From the NCBI RefSeq assembly GCF_000424145.1, contig NZ_KE384138.1, forward strand, positions 200,104 to 264,103: DNA of 64,000 bases, written 5' to 3'. Below the pieces are notes generated by a model. It saw only the letters and a list, made by a program, of their open reading frames with translations. It was not told the DNA's origin and did not search any database. Position 1 is the stretch's first letter. Every line of letters begins with the position of its first letter. Made by a program: the position numbers and the translations under genes. Below are positions 52,401-61,145 of this stretch, in pieces. This stretch comes from Butyrivibrio sp. AC2005. Lineage in GTDB: Bacteria > Bacillota > Clostridia > Lachnospirales > Lachnospiraceae.

Positions 52401-52612
52401 GTGACAAAGGATGACATTCCTACTATTGAAAAATTCGGAAAATTTTCCTTTAGGCACCCTAAAATATCCTCAAGCTCTTCGTCTTTGATATTGCCCACAA
52501 GCGCTTCTATTATTCCGCCTGTGTACGCATGCGAAGCAAACTCCATCTTAAGAAAAGGGAGCTTGGAATTCAGGTCCTCTAAATCTTCAATTATCACATT
52601 TTTCTGGAACAT
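49448..52612 (-). CDS. Soluble hybrid histidine kinase with FIST sensor domain
   Basis: 1054 residues, no membrane span. FIST N and C domains (about 1-400; KDVKAIQVFLAGRSAPSPIL and GIIMGRTPSAAGENGEI regions) are followed by HisKA with the phosphoacceptor in LSNMSHEIRTPINAV, an ATPase domain (DTGIGI, GTGLGL), a receiver (LVVDDTPINLDV, Asp in IIFLDHRMPGMDG) and an HPt (TIKVHALKSSSRILG). FIST domains sense small cytoplasmic ligands, perhaps amino acids. It lies after an HPt gene and before a receiver gene, with 4 bases between HPt stop and this start, so phosphate can pass through several modules in one operon. Confidence 0.93.
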   Translation of the reverse strand: MFQKNVIIEDLEDLNSKLPFLKMEFASHAYTGGIIEALVGNIKDEELEDILGCLKENFPNFSIVGMSSFVTTFLLYKKKKCVLLTFTLMKEATVTLFHNFAGAARSNSEIVTEAHEYSEKVSKQIKELKDVKAIQVFLAGRSAPSPILINELSKGLENVPIFGAVAAINRFDENDKNANFLSKADSFVISDDKFGKGVSIAVYQGKELYAYVDYLFGWEPIGRYMDIEASNESENGSIIVSSLDGKKPVEVFAKYLGVRASDALVPNLGEFPLVVERDGIIMGRTPSAAGENGEILLEGDIRKGEKVRFSFGVKEKILENTKSGAEKMKNFGAEYLQLIVCGNRLVFLQDDYHLESDYYSEGRYEKPELCLGMGEIYRYEGKGGILNSALIAVGMREGIPEIPAYATNTNDNLEHEHKNGIVPLSERLAHFLSAMTGELIEAVEEAKAANDAKSSFLSNMSHEIRTPINAVLGMDEMIIRECKDPQILEYAQNIKSAGNTLLGLINDILDFSKIEAGKMDIILVDYDFSSVINDLVHMIKPKAQGKGLDFVVDVDEKIPSILYGDEIRIKQVITNVLTNAVKYTEKGYVALNIQHEMASDDEVILKFMIKDTGIGIKEEDLGKLTEAFQRVDEVRNRTVEGTGLGLNITQKLLELMGSKLNVESNYGTGSIFSFDIRQKVIRNDPIGDYMEAYKKALIEQKKYHERFVAPDARVLVVDDTPINLDVFEGLLKTTKVKIDRAESGPECLEKTREKRYDIIFLDHRMPGMDGIETLKRLKEDDNNKNKGVPVICLTANAISGAREIYIRAGFDEYLTKPIMSEKLELLMTKFLPGEKVSIEITEVDADNQVNIEYDLLPHWIKNAPLIVLEEGIKNCGSQEAFVTAATTYRSNLEESYSAIKDAFENGDIENFTIKVHALKSSSRILGIYNLAELAEELEKAGDEKNIDFINKETPRLLNLYKDIWERMVSIPETDEEEAELPLLEEKAVEDAKNALRELAQSFDFDSINYIMETIKGFRVPDEHREFFKNMRAAIHSADWDGIKKLLDAGGNDGQ

Positions 52613-52616
52613 ACTT

Positions 52617-52958
52617 TTAACCTATCATTTCAGAAAGTCTGTCACGCTCCGCGATAACCTTGTCAATAAGCTCTGTATAATCCATCTCCTTGCCTGCTCT
52701 TAACAGTTCAGTCATCTCACTTGCAGGCTCATAAATAGGCGTAAGTGCAAGATTTCCCAATACTCCCTTAAGTGCATGGGCAGCCTCAAAGGCAGCGGGA
52801 ATATTATTTTCATCAAGCAGCTTTTTAAGCTCCTCGTAGCGGCCTCTCTCCAGTGCTTCCGGTATGAGGTCAAGATAGAATTCCTCATCGTCAAGACATC
52901 TTGCAAGACCTTCCTTTGTATCCGCGCCAAACTCATTTAAAATATCTATAGATAACAT
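52617..52958 (-). CDS. Stand-alone HPt phosphotransfer protein
   Basis: 113 residues forming one four-helix HPt domain. The phosphorylated His is in AAHALKGVLGNLAL at about residue 62, and the surrounding Lys/Gly and preceding Asp/Glu are conserved. It would carry phosphate between the FIST kinase's receiver and a terminal receiver (the pseudo-receiver/receiver protein or the REC-GGDEF-EAL protein). It lies between these two genes, 43 bases downstream of the EAL gene and 4 bases before the kinase. Confidence 0.92.
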   Translation of the reverse strand: MLSIDILNEFGADTKEGLARCLDDEEFYLDLIPEALERGRYEELKKLLDENNIPAAFEAAHALKGVLGNLALTPIYEPASEMTELLRAGKEMDYTELIDKVIAERDRLSEMIG

Positions 52959-53000
52959 GGTATTCTCCCTTCCTGATTATCGAATATGATTGTTCTTATC

Positions 53001-54737
53001 TCACTGCAGTGCTTCTTCAACTTCTCTTTGCAGTTCCCCGTTTTCCTTTTCAATGAGCTTCTCGAACTCTTTGGGAACGCATGGCATGGAAAAATAGAAC
53101 CCCTGTATAACATCACAGCCTGCAGCTTTCAAAAGGTCGTATTGTTCCTTAGTCTCTACACCCTCGGCAACCACCTTGACCTTAAGTGATCTGGCAATGT
53201 CAATCATGAGTTCAACCATCTTCATATCCTTGTTGCCCTCATGAATATTTTTCACAAACTGCATGTCGAGCTTTAGTATATCTATTGGCAGGGAGGTGAT
53301 CATATTAAGTGATGAATAGCCTGTTCCGAAGTCATCCATCTCTATTGCAAAGCCTCTTTCCCTAAGGCTCTTTACCACGTTTATTATCTGATCCGAATTT
53401 TCAGTGTAAGCAGATTCTGTTATCTCCAGATTTAGCATTCCCGGGGATATCCAGTTATTCTGCACTGTTGTAAATATCTCTTCCTCAAGGTTAGGAGCGC
53501 CTATATCAACTCTTGATACATTGACGGAAACCGGTATTTTCAGATCGTAGTTCACCATCCACTCGCCAACCTGTTTTGATACCTCATCCCAAACGTAATG
53601 ATCAAGCTGGTGAATCAGTCCGTTGTCCTCGAAAAGCGGAACGAATTTATCAGGTCGCAAAAGTCCCAGCTCCGGGTGCTCCCATCTCACAAGAGCTTCT
53701 GCTCCGTAGAGCGAATCCCTGTCTCCCTGTATTGCATATTTGGGCTGGTAGTATACAGTAAACTGTCTCTCCTTTATTCCTCTTGCCATGTCGTTGATAA
53801 GACGCTCGTTCAAAGCTTCCTTGTCATGCATGTCCTCGTCATAGATTGCGGACTGTATGTTGTAGTTTCCTCTTATACTGTTGCAGGCAACCCTGGCCTT
53901 ATCAAAGCGGTGCTCAACGGAGATGTCCGTATTTACATTTCTGTAAATTCCCATTCTAAGATAGACTCTTGAATTGTTTAATATATCCTCAAGTCCTCTT
54001 CCTATCTCCTTTAGCAGTTCATCGTAATCAGATCCGCTGGGGATGTAAAGCAGGAATTCGTCCGCACCTCCGCGTCCCGAAATACCTCCTCTATCCCTTG
54101 CGATATGCTTTATACTGTCTCCGATTTTTATAAGGACATCATCTCCGGCTCTTCTGCCCTGCAGTTCATTTATAAGGTGGAATCTGTTTACATTAAAAAC
54201 AATGGCATCCATTCCCGGAGTGGCATAATGCATATCCCTGAAATGTGAGTACTCCATGAAGAAATCATGGGTGAGAAGTCCCGTAAGGGCGTCATTCTGC
54301 GTAGCATGAATAAGCCCTCTGCCCTCTCTTAGCTCAATAGCTCTGTCAATACGGGCACGTATAACCATGGGATGTGAAAAGGGCTTTGATATGAAATCAA
54401 CGGCACCAAGCTTAAAGCATCTGACTTCGGATTCACGCTCAGTAGTGCATACTATCACCGGTATCTGCTTTAATATCTTGTCATTATGCATGAATTCAAG
54501 AACTTCATAGCCGTCCATATCAGGCATCATAAGATCAAGAAGAATAAGTGAAATAACATCACTGTTTTCCCGAATAACATCTATTGTCTTAAGTCCATCA
54601 GTCGCAAAGATAACATCATAGCTATCCTTTACTATATTTTCCAGCATTTTTCTGTTGATGGGCTCATCCTCAACGATCAGTATCGTCCTTCTAACATTTA
54701 GCTGACTTACCATATTGATCCCCCGTGAAGTATCCAA
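53001..54737 (-). CDS. REC-GGDEF-EAL cyclic-di-GMP response regulator
   Basis: 578 residues. Receiver (about 12-130): LIVEDEPINRKM, Asp in LILLDLMMPDMDG, Thr in VCTTERE. The GGDEF domain (about 160-295) is degenerate: SGRGGADEFLLYI has Ala for the second Gly of the signature, so cyclase activity is doubtful. The EAL domain (about 305-565) keeps the catalytic set: EALVRW, SVNVSR, EITES, MDDFGTGYS, LKLD, AEGVET and QGFYFS. It should degrade c-di-GMP under phosphorelay control. It heads the four-gene operon; its ATG follows GATCAATATG with little SD, so an alternative start may exist. Confidence 0.9.
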   Translation of the reverse strand: MDTSRGINMVSQLNVRRTILIVEDEPINRKMLENIVKDSYDVIFATDGLKTIDVIRENSDVISLILLDLMMPDMDGYEVLEFMHNDKILKQIPVIVCTTERESEVRCFKLGAVDFISKPFSHPMVIRARIDRAIELREGRGLIHATQNDALTGLLTHDFFMEYSHFRDMHYATPGMDAIVFNVNRFHLINELQGRRAGDDVLIKIGDSIKHIARDRGGISGRGGADEFLLYIPSGSDYDELLKEIGRGLEDILNNSRVYLRMGIYRNVNTDISVEHRFDKARVACNSIRGNYNIQSAIYDEDMHDKEALNERLINDMARGIKERQFTVYYQPKYAIQGDRDSLYGAEALVRWEHPELGLLRPDKFVPLFEDNGLIHQLDHYVWDEVSKQVGEWMVNYDLKIPVSVNVSRVDIGAPNLEEEIFTTVQNNWISPGMLNLEITESAYTENSDQIINVVKSLRERGFAIEMDDFGTGYSSLNMITSLPIDILKLDMQFVKNIHEGNKDMKMVELMIDIARSLKVKVVAEGVETKEQYDLLKAAGCDVIQGFYFSMPCVPKEFEKLIEKENGELQREVEEALQ

Positions 54738-54872
54738 TAAAATTGCATATTGCGCGTAAACACAATACTATTCTACCATGTCTTAGTTTCCGAGATGGTT
54801 AGCTAGTTATGAAAAGAATATAAATTTTTTGTGTACTAAGTTTCCATGAGAGAATTACCTCATTATAGATGC

Positions 54873-54903
54873 AAAAAGAGCCCCGGATTACTATCCGAAG
54901 CCC
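54873..54903 (-). terminator. Terminator behind the GT39-like gene
   Basis: AGCCCCGGAT / ATCCGAAGCCC stem (two G-U pairs) with TTTTTG following on the minus strand. Confidence 0.8.
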
Positions 54904-54935
54904 TATCGTGCGTGCGAAATATGTTTTTGATTGAA

Positions 54936-56429
54936 TCAATACATATCCGAACTGAATATCAGATATGAATTATCACTGAGGATCACATGGCCGGCTAAGT
55001 CGGCTGAGTACTGATCCCACAAATCCTTATCAACAATTATCAGTGATCCCTCATCATGAAGGAAATTCTCAACTGTTCCGTCTACAGGAAGAAAGTCGCA
55101 GTACATCTCAGCCGGAGCCACGTACTCAGGCTCCCAGTGTCCCTGCTTTGAATAATCTCTGAATTCAGAAATAAGATATACATTTCGACCGGAGTATTCC
55201 TTTCCGTACTGAGCTGCAAAATCCTGCATATCAGCTACGAACTGATCAACGGGATGTCCACCTGTACCTGCAAGATTGATATCGTTTCTGATACAGGGAA
55301 TTATGAAAAACAATGCCGCTGCTATTACGATTCCCAGTAAAACTCCCGGAATGATTATTTTTCTTCCTGTACAGCGAGCTGCGATAAAGCCGCACATTCT
55401 CGCCACAAGTATACACAGTGCAAGAAGTGATGTGTAGATATACCATTTAAGATAGCTTCCCATTGCTGCAAAGAACAGCACCGGAATTACTGTCCATATG
55501 ATAAATAAATAATTCTCAGAAAAGAAATCCCTGATTACTGATGTGTACTTTTTACCGGTGTGGTGCTTGATCACAAGCACTGCGACAACGATGCTGACTG
55601 CTGCCACAAGAAATACTACCATGACATTGGAAGTCACAAAATCCGTTACAGGCTCAAGAAAGCTATTGTCGGATTCACTGACTCTGTCTACAGTCTCTCC
55701 GAACATCAGGGTATTTATAAATTCCATTCCATCGAACATGGATCTCTTCACCATCCATGCCACAGGAAGAAGTGCCGCAAGAAGAGCTGATACAATTACT
55801 CTTACTGGTGACTTGAAAGCATCCTTAATCTTAGGAATATAGAGAAGTCCGATTATAAAGATGAGTGCTGCGTGAGGACCCTTGCACATAAAGGCAAGTC
55901 CCAATGAAATTCCGTAGAGATACATGCATTTCGCATTTTTCTCTGTCTCATATAATGAAAACATTGCTATCACAAAGAACAGATTAAAAAATGAATCCAT
56001 CTCTGCCGCCCTGTACATATGGAATGTAAAGAAGGGTGTGCATGCTGCAAACACAAACGGAAAAATCACTGCTGAATATAGATTGTCTCTTTTAATCAGA
56101 TACAGGATAATCGCAGCCAGAGTCAGAAGTCCACCTAATGCTGAGGGGAATCTTGCTGCAAAAGCGCCTTCACCAAACACTTTGAAAGAAGCTACCATAA
56201 GATCCAGACAAAGCGGCGGCTTGGAGTTAAAATAATCCGCTGCATATTTGTAGGTGTTAATCACCCAGTTACTCTGCTTATACATCTCGTAGGCGTTTGT
56301 TGCGTGATATGCTTCGTCAGTAGATATCAGATATCCTGACCCCAGATTGTGGAACAGCATATAAGAAGTAAGTAAAATCGCCCCAATAAGAATTGAAATC
56401 AAAGATCCCATTTCAATTTCTTTTTTCAT
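54936..56429 (-). CDS. GT39/PMT-like membrane glycosyltransferase
   Basis: 497 residues with about eleven membrane spans. The first extracytoplasmic loop carries the Asp-Glu motif of the PMT/ArnT family (STDEAYHATNAYEM), followed by FNSKPPLCLDLMVASFKVFGEGAFAARFPSALGG, the usual helix-2/3 pattern. These enzymes move a sugar from a polyprenyl-phosphate donor to proteins or lipids. GGGGAGAT precedes the ATG. No partner glycosylation gene is adjacent, so donor and acceptor are unknown. Confidence 0.88.
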   Translation of the reverse strand: MKKEIEMGSLISILIGAILLTSYMLFHNLGSGYLISTDEAYHATNAYEMYKQSNWVINTYKYAADYFNSKPPLCLDLMVASFKVFGEGAFAARFPSALGGLLTLAAIILYLIKRDNLYSAVIFPFVFAACTPFFTFHMYRAAEMDSFFNLFFVIAMFSLYETEKNAKCMYLYGISLGLAFMCKGPHAALIFIIGLLYIPKIKDAFKSPVRVIVSALLAALLPVAWMVKRSMFDGMEFINTLMFGETVDRVSESDNSFLEPVTDFVTSNVMVVFLVAAVSIVVAVLVIKHHTGKKYTSVIRDFFSENYLFIIWTVIPVLFFAAMGSYLKWYIYTSLLALCILVARMCGFIAARCTGRKIIIPGVLLGIVIAAALFFIIPCIRNDINLAGTGGHPVDQFVADMQDFAAQYGKEYSGRNVYLISEFRDYSKQGHWEPEYVAPAEMYCDFLPVDGTVENFLHDEGSLIIVDKDLWDQYSADLAGHVILSDNSYLIFSSDMY

Positions 56430-56593
56430 ATTAATCTCCCCAATATATTGTACTTAATCTATCAAAGCTACTTGATATGGTATATTTTAGTACAAGTACG
56501 CTAATTATGCACCATCTTTTTCCGGCAAAAAATTCCTATACAATGAAAAAGACTTCTCCCCCACATGTATATTTTTGCGCGAAAGAAGTCCAA

Positions 56594-57616
56594 TTATACC
56601 TCTACTCTGTTTTTACCACTGTGCTTTCCTTCGTATAGCTTTTCATCAGCATCACGGAAAACGTCATTAAGGCCTTTTCCGGTAAATGAACCTGATACCC
56701 CAAAGGTCATGGTAATCTTTATTTTTATTCCGTCATATTCAAAGGGATAGCTTTCAATCTTCCGGCGTTTCTCATCCAGGAAGGATTTTATTTCCAGTAA
56801 TGATCTGTTTGATTTTTCAAGAGAAATGAATTCCTCGCCTCCCCATCGATAAAACAAGCCTGACTTTTCATCCAATAATTCACCTATAGTTTTAAGAACA
56901 TAATCTCCGCATTTATGTCCGTAAGTATCATTTACCTTTTTGAAATCATCTATATCCCCGATAGCGATCCAGTAGTCATGTGTCGTGCCGTTTTCGACAC
57001 TCTGCAGGTTCTGAGTAAGATGGTATCTGTTTGGAAGACCTGTCAGATTGTCATGGGAAAGCTGATATTCAAGCTGTTCCTCAGATGAATTGGCAATGTA
57101 GACAAGGAGCTGCAGCACAAACAGATTGATTGCAAAAACTATTGCGCCCCATAACAACGAGAGCCAGAACTCCGCTGTGTCCGTGAGCTTATAATGTGGG
57201 GGATTAAAGCGTAAATAAACGAAAACTCCAAGATAAAAAATCATTCCCAGGATGCAAAAAGGCATCATTCTGATATATTTTATTTTCAATGTCCGTCCTG
57301 TATATTCAGCATAAAATGCAAGGACATTCATTCCGATTAATGCAATTTGAAAGCCGCCGCCCCAACCGGTGAATAGTACTGCAAGCGTCATATGAGCCAG
57401 TACTTCCAGATACACTGCCACTGCATAAAAAGGAAGCCACTCTTTATATACAACAAATAGCATAGCAACATAAAAAGCAATGCTGAAAATGTTAAACCTG
57501 ACCATAGGTGTAACACCACACTGCGAAAAAACAGTGTACATAAGAACATGGATCAGCAAAAAGCAGATGGCCATGCCCCATGCTATTAGCTTTGCTCTTT
57601 TCATGTTTAGAAACAT
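56594..57616 (-). CDS. Membrane-anchored GGDEF diguanylate cyclase
   Basis: 340 residues. About six membrane spans (1-180) form a MASE-like sensor region. A GGDEF domain follows (about 185-340): LTGLPNRYHL, IGDIDDFKKVNDTYGH and the active-site GGEEF in YRWGGEEFISLE. No I-site RxxD is obvious just upstream of it. Unlike the REC-GGDEF-EAL protein, the active site is intact, so it should make c-di-GMP. GGAAGGA precedes the ATG at 57616. It is transcribed alone on the minus strand. Confidence 0.92.
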   Translation of the reverse strand: MFLNMKRAKLIAWGMAICFLLIHVLMYTVFSQCGVTPMVRFNIFSIAFYVAMLFVVYKEWLPFYAVAVYLEVLAHMTLAVLFTGWGGGFQIALIGMNVLAFYAEYTGRTLKIKYIRMMPFCILGMIFYLGVFVYLRFNPPHYKLTDTAEFWLSLLWGAIVFAINLFVLQLLVYIANSSEEQLEYQLSHDNLTGLPNRYHLTQNLQSVENGTTHDYWIAIGDIDDFKKVNDTYGHKCGDYVLKTIGELLDEKSGLFYRWGGEEFISLEKSNRSLLEIKSFLDEKRRKIESYPFEYDGIKIKITMTFGVSGSFTGKGLNDVFRDADEKLYEGKHSGKNRVEV

Positions 57617-57816
57617 GTCTGAAGTCCTTCCGATGATATTGTGGCCATAGTAATTTCCACTATAATTATCAACGATAGCACTAAACTACAGCTAAATTCC
57701 TGATGAAAATACTATTAAATAAAAGCTGCTGGACATCTATTGGACATAATTAAATATAATAAAACACAAGTAAAAGTTACATGATTTGATAGTTTTTTTA
57801 TTGTGAGGGAGGAATT

Positions 57817-57909
57817 ATGGAACGATTAGGTGTATTTGACAAAAAGCGGAAGGTTGCTGAACCAATAAATAGTTCAGCAACCTTCTTTTTTAAATATAAT
57901 CCTTTATGA
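57817..57909 (+). CDS. Possible 30-residue small protein
   Basis: A short frame (MERLGVFDKKRKVAEPINSS to YNPL) preceded by GGGAGGA at ideal spacing. Its second half crosses the terminator hairpin 57849-57885, which is unusual for a coding gene and lowers confidence. It is the only plus-strand candidate in the 57617-57926 gap. Rich in Lys; no family recognised. Confidence 0.35.
   Translation: MERLGVFDKKRKVAEPINSSATFFFKYNPL
57849..57885 (-). terminator. Terminator of the liv/cytidylate-kinase operon
   Basis: Perfect 14-bp stem GAAGGTTGCTGAAC / GTTCAGCAACCTTC with a 9-base loop. T-rich flanks on both sides may make it work in both directions. Confidence 0.85.
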
Positions 57910-57926
57910 AGAAGCACTCTCTTTAC

Positions 57927-58571
57927 TTAATCAAAGCAGTCCTCGCCAAATCTAACCTTGGCATATGCCTTGATAGCCTCAACACACTTTGCAAAGCCAA
58001 GCTTACCACTGTCGAGGCAGAGGTCATAGTTCAGTGCGTCAGTCCAGTTGTGGCCAGTGTGGTACTCGTAGTAATCCGCTCTTGCCTTGTCAATCTGGGC
58101 AATGTATTTCTCAAGATCCTTACCTGTCAGGCTCTGCACTTTTCCAGCCTCCTGCATAAGGAAGTCATGATCAGCATGAACGAAAACTCTGAGTGCGTTG
58201 TCGTAGTCCTTAAGGACAAAATCAGCACAGCGGCCAACGATTACACAAGGCTCACCCTTTTCAGCAAGGCTCTTTATTGCCTTGGCCTGATAGCTGAAGA
58301 TATTTTCATCGGAAGTAAAATCGGAATCTCCGGGCTTTTTTACACTGCCGTCATAGATTGTTGAGATAAGAGAGAGCTTGTTTTTCCAACTCTTCTTTAC
58401 CTTCTCATCTGCATCCACAAAGTAGCTCTCGTTGATTCCGCTTATTTCGGAAGCAACCTTGGAGAGTTCTTTGTCGTAGTAGTGGATTCCAAGCTCATCT
58501 GCCAGCATTTTGCCGACGGTTCTTCCGCCGCTACCGTATTGCCTTGCTATGGTTATGACTATGTTTTTCAT
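57927..58571 (-). CDS. Cytidylate-kinase-like family protein
   Basis: 214 residues. A P-loop appears as RQYGSGGRTVGKMLADEL near the N-terminus (residues 9-26), followed by HYYDKELSKVASE, the cytidylate_kin2 pattern in which the Walker A Lys is replaced by the Arg of GRTVG. RADYYEYHTGHNWTDALNYDL is the conserved C-terminal segment of this group. Function is unknown beyond the kinase fold. GGGGGAA precedes the ATG, which is 3 bases after the livF stop, so it is the last gene of the amino-acid transporter operon. Confidence 0.88.
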   Translation of the reverse strand: MKNIVITIARQYGSGGRTVGKMLADELGIHYYDKELSKVASEISGINESYFVDADEKVKKSWKNKLSLISTIYDGSVKKPGDSDFTSDENIFSYQAKAIKSLAEKGEPCVIVGRCADFVLKDYDNALRVFVHADHDFLMQEAGKVQSLTGKDLEKYIAQIDKARADYYEYHTGHNWTDALNYDLCLDSGKLGFAKCVEAIKAYAKVRFGEDCFD

Positions 58572-58574
58572 GCG

Positions 58575-59285
58575 TTATTCCCCCAGATATGCTTTTCTGA
58601 TCGATTCGTCGTTCAGGAGGTCGTTTGCGTTGCCTTCCTTTACGATACTTCCTGTCTCAAGGACGTAGGCTCTGTCTGCGATGGTGAGCGCCTTGCGGGC
58701 GTTCTGTTCAACCAGAAGGACAGTAACTCCGTCCTTGTTAACATCCTCGATGATGCTGAAAATCTCGTTAACAAAAATGGGTGATAATCCCATTGAAGGT
58801 TCGTCCATAAGTATAATATCGGGATGCGACATGAGTGCTCGTCCCATGGCAAGCATCTGCTGCTCACCGCCGGAAAGTGTTCCGGACAGCTGCTCCTTTC
58901 TCTCCTCAAGTCTGGGGAATCTCTTATATACCATCTCAAGAGTTGACTGGAATTCAGCTGTATCTTTTCTTGTGTAGGCTCCCATCTTGAGGTTCTGCAG
59001 AACTGTCATATCCTTAAAAACTCTTCGTCCTTCAGGAACATGTGCCATTCCCAGAGATACGATTTTGTGTCCCGGTGTGGTTACCAGGTTCTGGTCTTTA
59101 TATGTAATTGTTCCGCTCTCAGGCTTAAGAAGTCCTGAAAGGGTATGAAGTGTTGTGGTTTTGCCGGCGCCGTTTGCACCGATAAGGGCTACGATTTCTC
59201 CCTTGTCTACGTGAAAGGAAATGCCCTTAAGGGCTTTGATAACGCCGTAGTTCACGCTTAAGTTTTGTACGTCAAGTAATGCCAT
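58575..59285 (-). CDS. livF: Branched-chain amino acid ABC transporter ATPase LivF
   Basis: 236 residues. Walker A GANGAGKTT, Q-loop, signature LSGGEQQMLAMGRAL, Walker B IILMDEPSMGL and switch His region; the VEQNARKAL end is typical of LivF. Paired with LivG in a five-gene importer. GGGAGAA precedes the ATG; 5-base gap to LivG. Confidence 0.94.
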   Translation of the reverse strand: MALLDVQNLSVNYGVIKALKGISFHVDKGEIVALIGANGAGKTTTLHTLSGLLKPESGTITYKDQNLVTTPGHKIVSLGMAHVPEGRRVFKDMTVLQNLKMGAYTRKDTAEFQSTLEMVYKRFPRLEERKEQLSGTLSGGEQQMLAMGRALMSHPDIILMDEPSMGLSPIFVNEIFSIIEDVNKDGVTVLLVEQNARKALTIADRAYVLETGSIVKEGNANDLLNDESIRKAYLGE

Positions 59286-59290
59286 ATTTT

Positions 59291-60049
59291 TTATTCTCCC
59301 AGATATGCCTTTATAACTTCCGGATCTGCGAGTACTTCCTTAGTCTCGCCCTGTTTTAAAACTCTTCCGAAATTAAGCACCGTCAATTTTTCACAAATAC
59401 CGGATACCAGCTTCATGTCATGCTCAATAAGAAGAATTGTCATATCAAATTCCTTACGGACAAGCGCAATAGTATCCATGAGCTCTGCTGTCTCGTTGGG
59501 GTTCATACCTGCTGCAGGCTCGTCGAGAAGAAGGAGCTTTGGTGATGTCGCCATCGCTCTTGCTATCTCAAGCTTTCTCTGTTTTCCGTATGGAAGATTG
59601 CTTGCAAGAACATCGCGCTCTCCATCTAGATCAAAAACCTTAAGGAGCTTCATAGCTTCTTCATCTATCTGCTTTTCCACGCTCTTATATCTTCCAACAT
59701 GAAGAATTCCTTCAAGTGCGCTGTATCGGAATCGTTCCGTGAGTCCTACCTTTACATTGTCTATTACCGGCAGTTGATGAAAAAGACGGATGTTCTGGAA
59801 GGTTCTTGCTATTCCGGCATGATTGATTTTTATTGTATTGTCTCTGGTGATATCCACACCATCGAGTTTAATTCTCCCTTCATTAGGCTTATAAACACCT
59901 GTGAGAAGATTGAAAACTGTTGTTTTTCCTGCTCCGTTGGGGCCTATTAGTCCGTAGAGCTCTCCCTTTTCAATATTGATGCTAAAATCGTCTACAGCAC
60001 GGAGTCCGCCAAATGCGATGCTAAGGTTATTTACTTCAAGTAGTGCCAT
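59291..60049 (-). CDS. livG: Branched-chain amino acid ABC transporter ATPase LivG
   Basis: 252 residues from the ATG at 60049, which follows AGGAGGA; a longer frame to 60097 has no ribosome site. Walker A GPNGAGKTT, signature LPYGKQRKLEIARAM, Walker B LLLLDEPAAGMNPNE and IEHDMKLV match LivG. Its start overlaps the livM stop by 14 bases. Confidence 0.94.
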   Translation of the reverse strand: MALLEVNNLSIAFGGLRAVDDFSINIEKGELYGLIGPNGAGKTTVFNLLTGVYKPNEGRIKLDGVDITRDNTIKINHAGIARTFQNIRLFHQLPVIDNVKVGLTERFRYSALEGILHVGRYKSVEKQIDEEAMKLLKVFDLDGERDVLASNLPYGKQRKLEIARAMATSPKLLLLDEPAAGMNPNETAELMDTIALVRKEFDMTILLIEHDMKLVSGICEKLTVLNFGRVLKQGETKEVLADPEVIKAYLGE

Positions 60050-61088
60050 GGCTTCCTCCTTTCCTGAATCTCGCCAAAAGTTTCTTGCGGGTATCAATTA
60101 CCCCGGGTGACCAGTTAAAGATCATCATTACTATAAGAACAACTGCATAAATGAGCATACGGTAGTTATTCAGTCCTCTAAGAAGCTCAGGCAGCATATA
60201 AAGAATAACCGCTGCGATAACTGAGCCTCTGATGTTTCCGATTCCGCCAAGTACAACATAAACAAGAATCATAATTGACGCATTGTATCCGAAATACTGT
60301 GAAGCCGCTGTAAGTGATGTGATGTTGTGTGAAAAAAGTACACCTGCAGCTCCTGCAATTGCAGCGGAAATTGTAAACGCCATCATTTTATATCCTGTGA
60401 CATTTATTCCCGTTGACTCAGCCGCAATGCTGTTATCTCTGACAGCCATGATTGCACGGCCATCCCTTGAATTTATAAGATTCAGTACTACAAAAAGTGA
60501 AAGAAGCAGAACCACAACAGCAATTGTGAAATTGGAATCATGAGGTGTTCCTGTAATTCCCATGGCTCCGTTTATGATAATCTCACCTCCGGGCTCAAGA
60601 TTTAAATCCATTGAGCTCTTAAGTGACATATGTATTCCCTTTGAATCGATGCCCAGATAGATGGCATTTATTACATTTTTAATAATCTCACCAAAAGCAA
60701 GTGTAACGATTGCAAGATAGTCACCGTTCAATCTCAAAACCGGAACACCAATGAGAAATCCAAACAGTGCCGCAAAAGCAATTCCTATTACAAATGCCAG
60801 GAAAAATCTGGGTGCAGTGGGAAGAATATTTTCAGTAACCTTTGAAAAGAAGGCACTGAAAAATGCTCCGATACACATAAAACCGCAGTGTCCGATACTA
60901 AGCTCACCAAGTATTCCGACACAGAGATTAAGTGCAACCGCAATAACCGCATAATAAGTCATTGGTACCAGAAGACCTTTCATATGACTTGAAAGGTTGC
61001 CGGTTTTTATAAGTATTTCCATTATGATATAAGCCGCTATCACAATTCCGTAGGTGATAAGCTGGTCTTGAATTTTCTTATTTTTCAT
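60036..61088 (-). CDS. livM: Branched-chain amino acid ABC transporter permease LivM
   Basis: 350 residues from the ATG at 61088; an in-frame TTG at 61100 exists. About nine membrane spans, with LCVGILGELSIGHCGFMCIGAFFSAF, LNGDYLAIVTLAFGEI and VMMIFNWSPGVI matching LivM. Forms the channel with LivH. About 57 bases separate it from livH. Confidence 0.92.
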   Translation of the reverse strand: MKNKKIQDQLITYGIVIAAYIIMEILIKTGNLSSHMKGLLVPMTYYAVIAVALNLCVGILGELSIGHCGFMCIGAFFSAFFSKVTENILPTAPRFFLAFVIGIAFAALFGFLIGVPVLRLNGDYLAIVTLAFGEIIKNVINAIYLGIDSKGIHMSLKSSMDLNLEPGGEIIINGAMGITGTPHDSNFTIAVVVLLLSLFVVLNLINSRDGRAIMAVRDNSIAAESTGINVTGYKMMAFTISAAIAGAAGVLFSHNITSLTAASQYFGYNASIMILVYVVLGGIGNIRGSVIAAVILYMLPELLRGLNNYRMLIYAVVLIVMMIFNWSPGVIDTRKKLLARFRKGGSHGTT

Positions 61089-61145
61089 ATATAGCCTCAA
61101 ATCGACCTTTCATAAACTATTTGACACCTTTTTAATGAACTTCGA

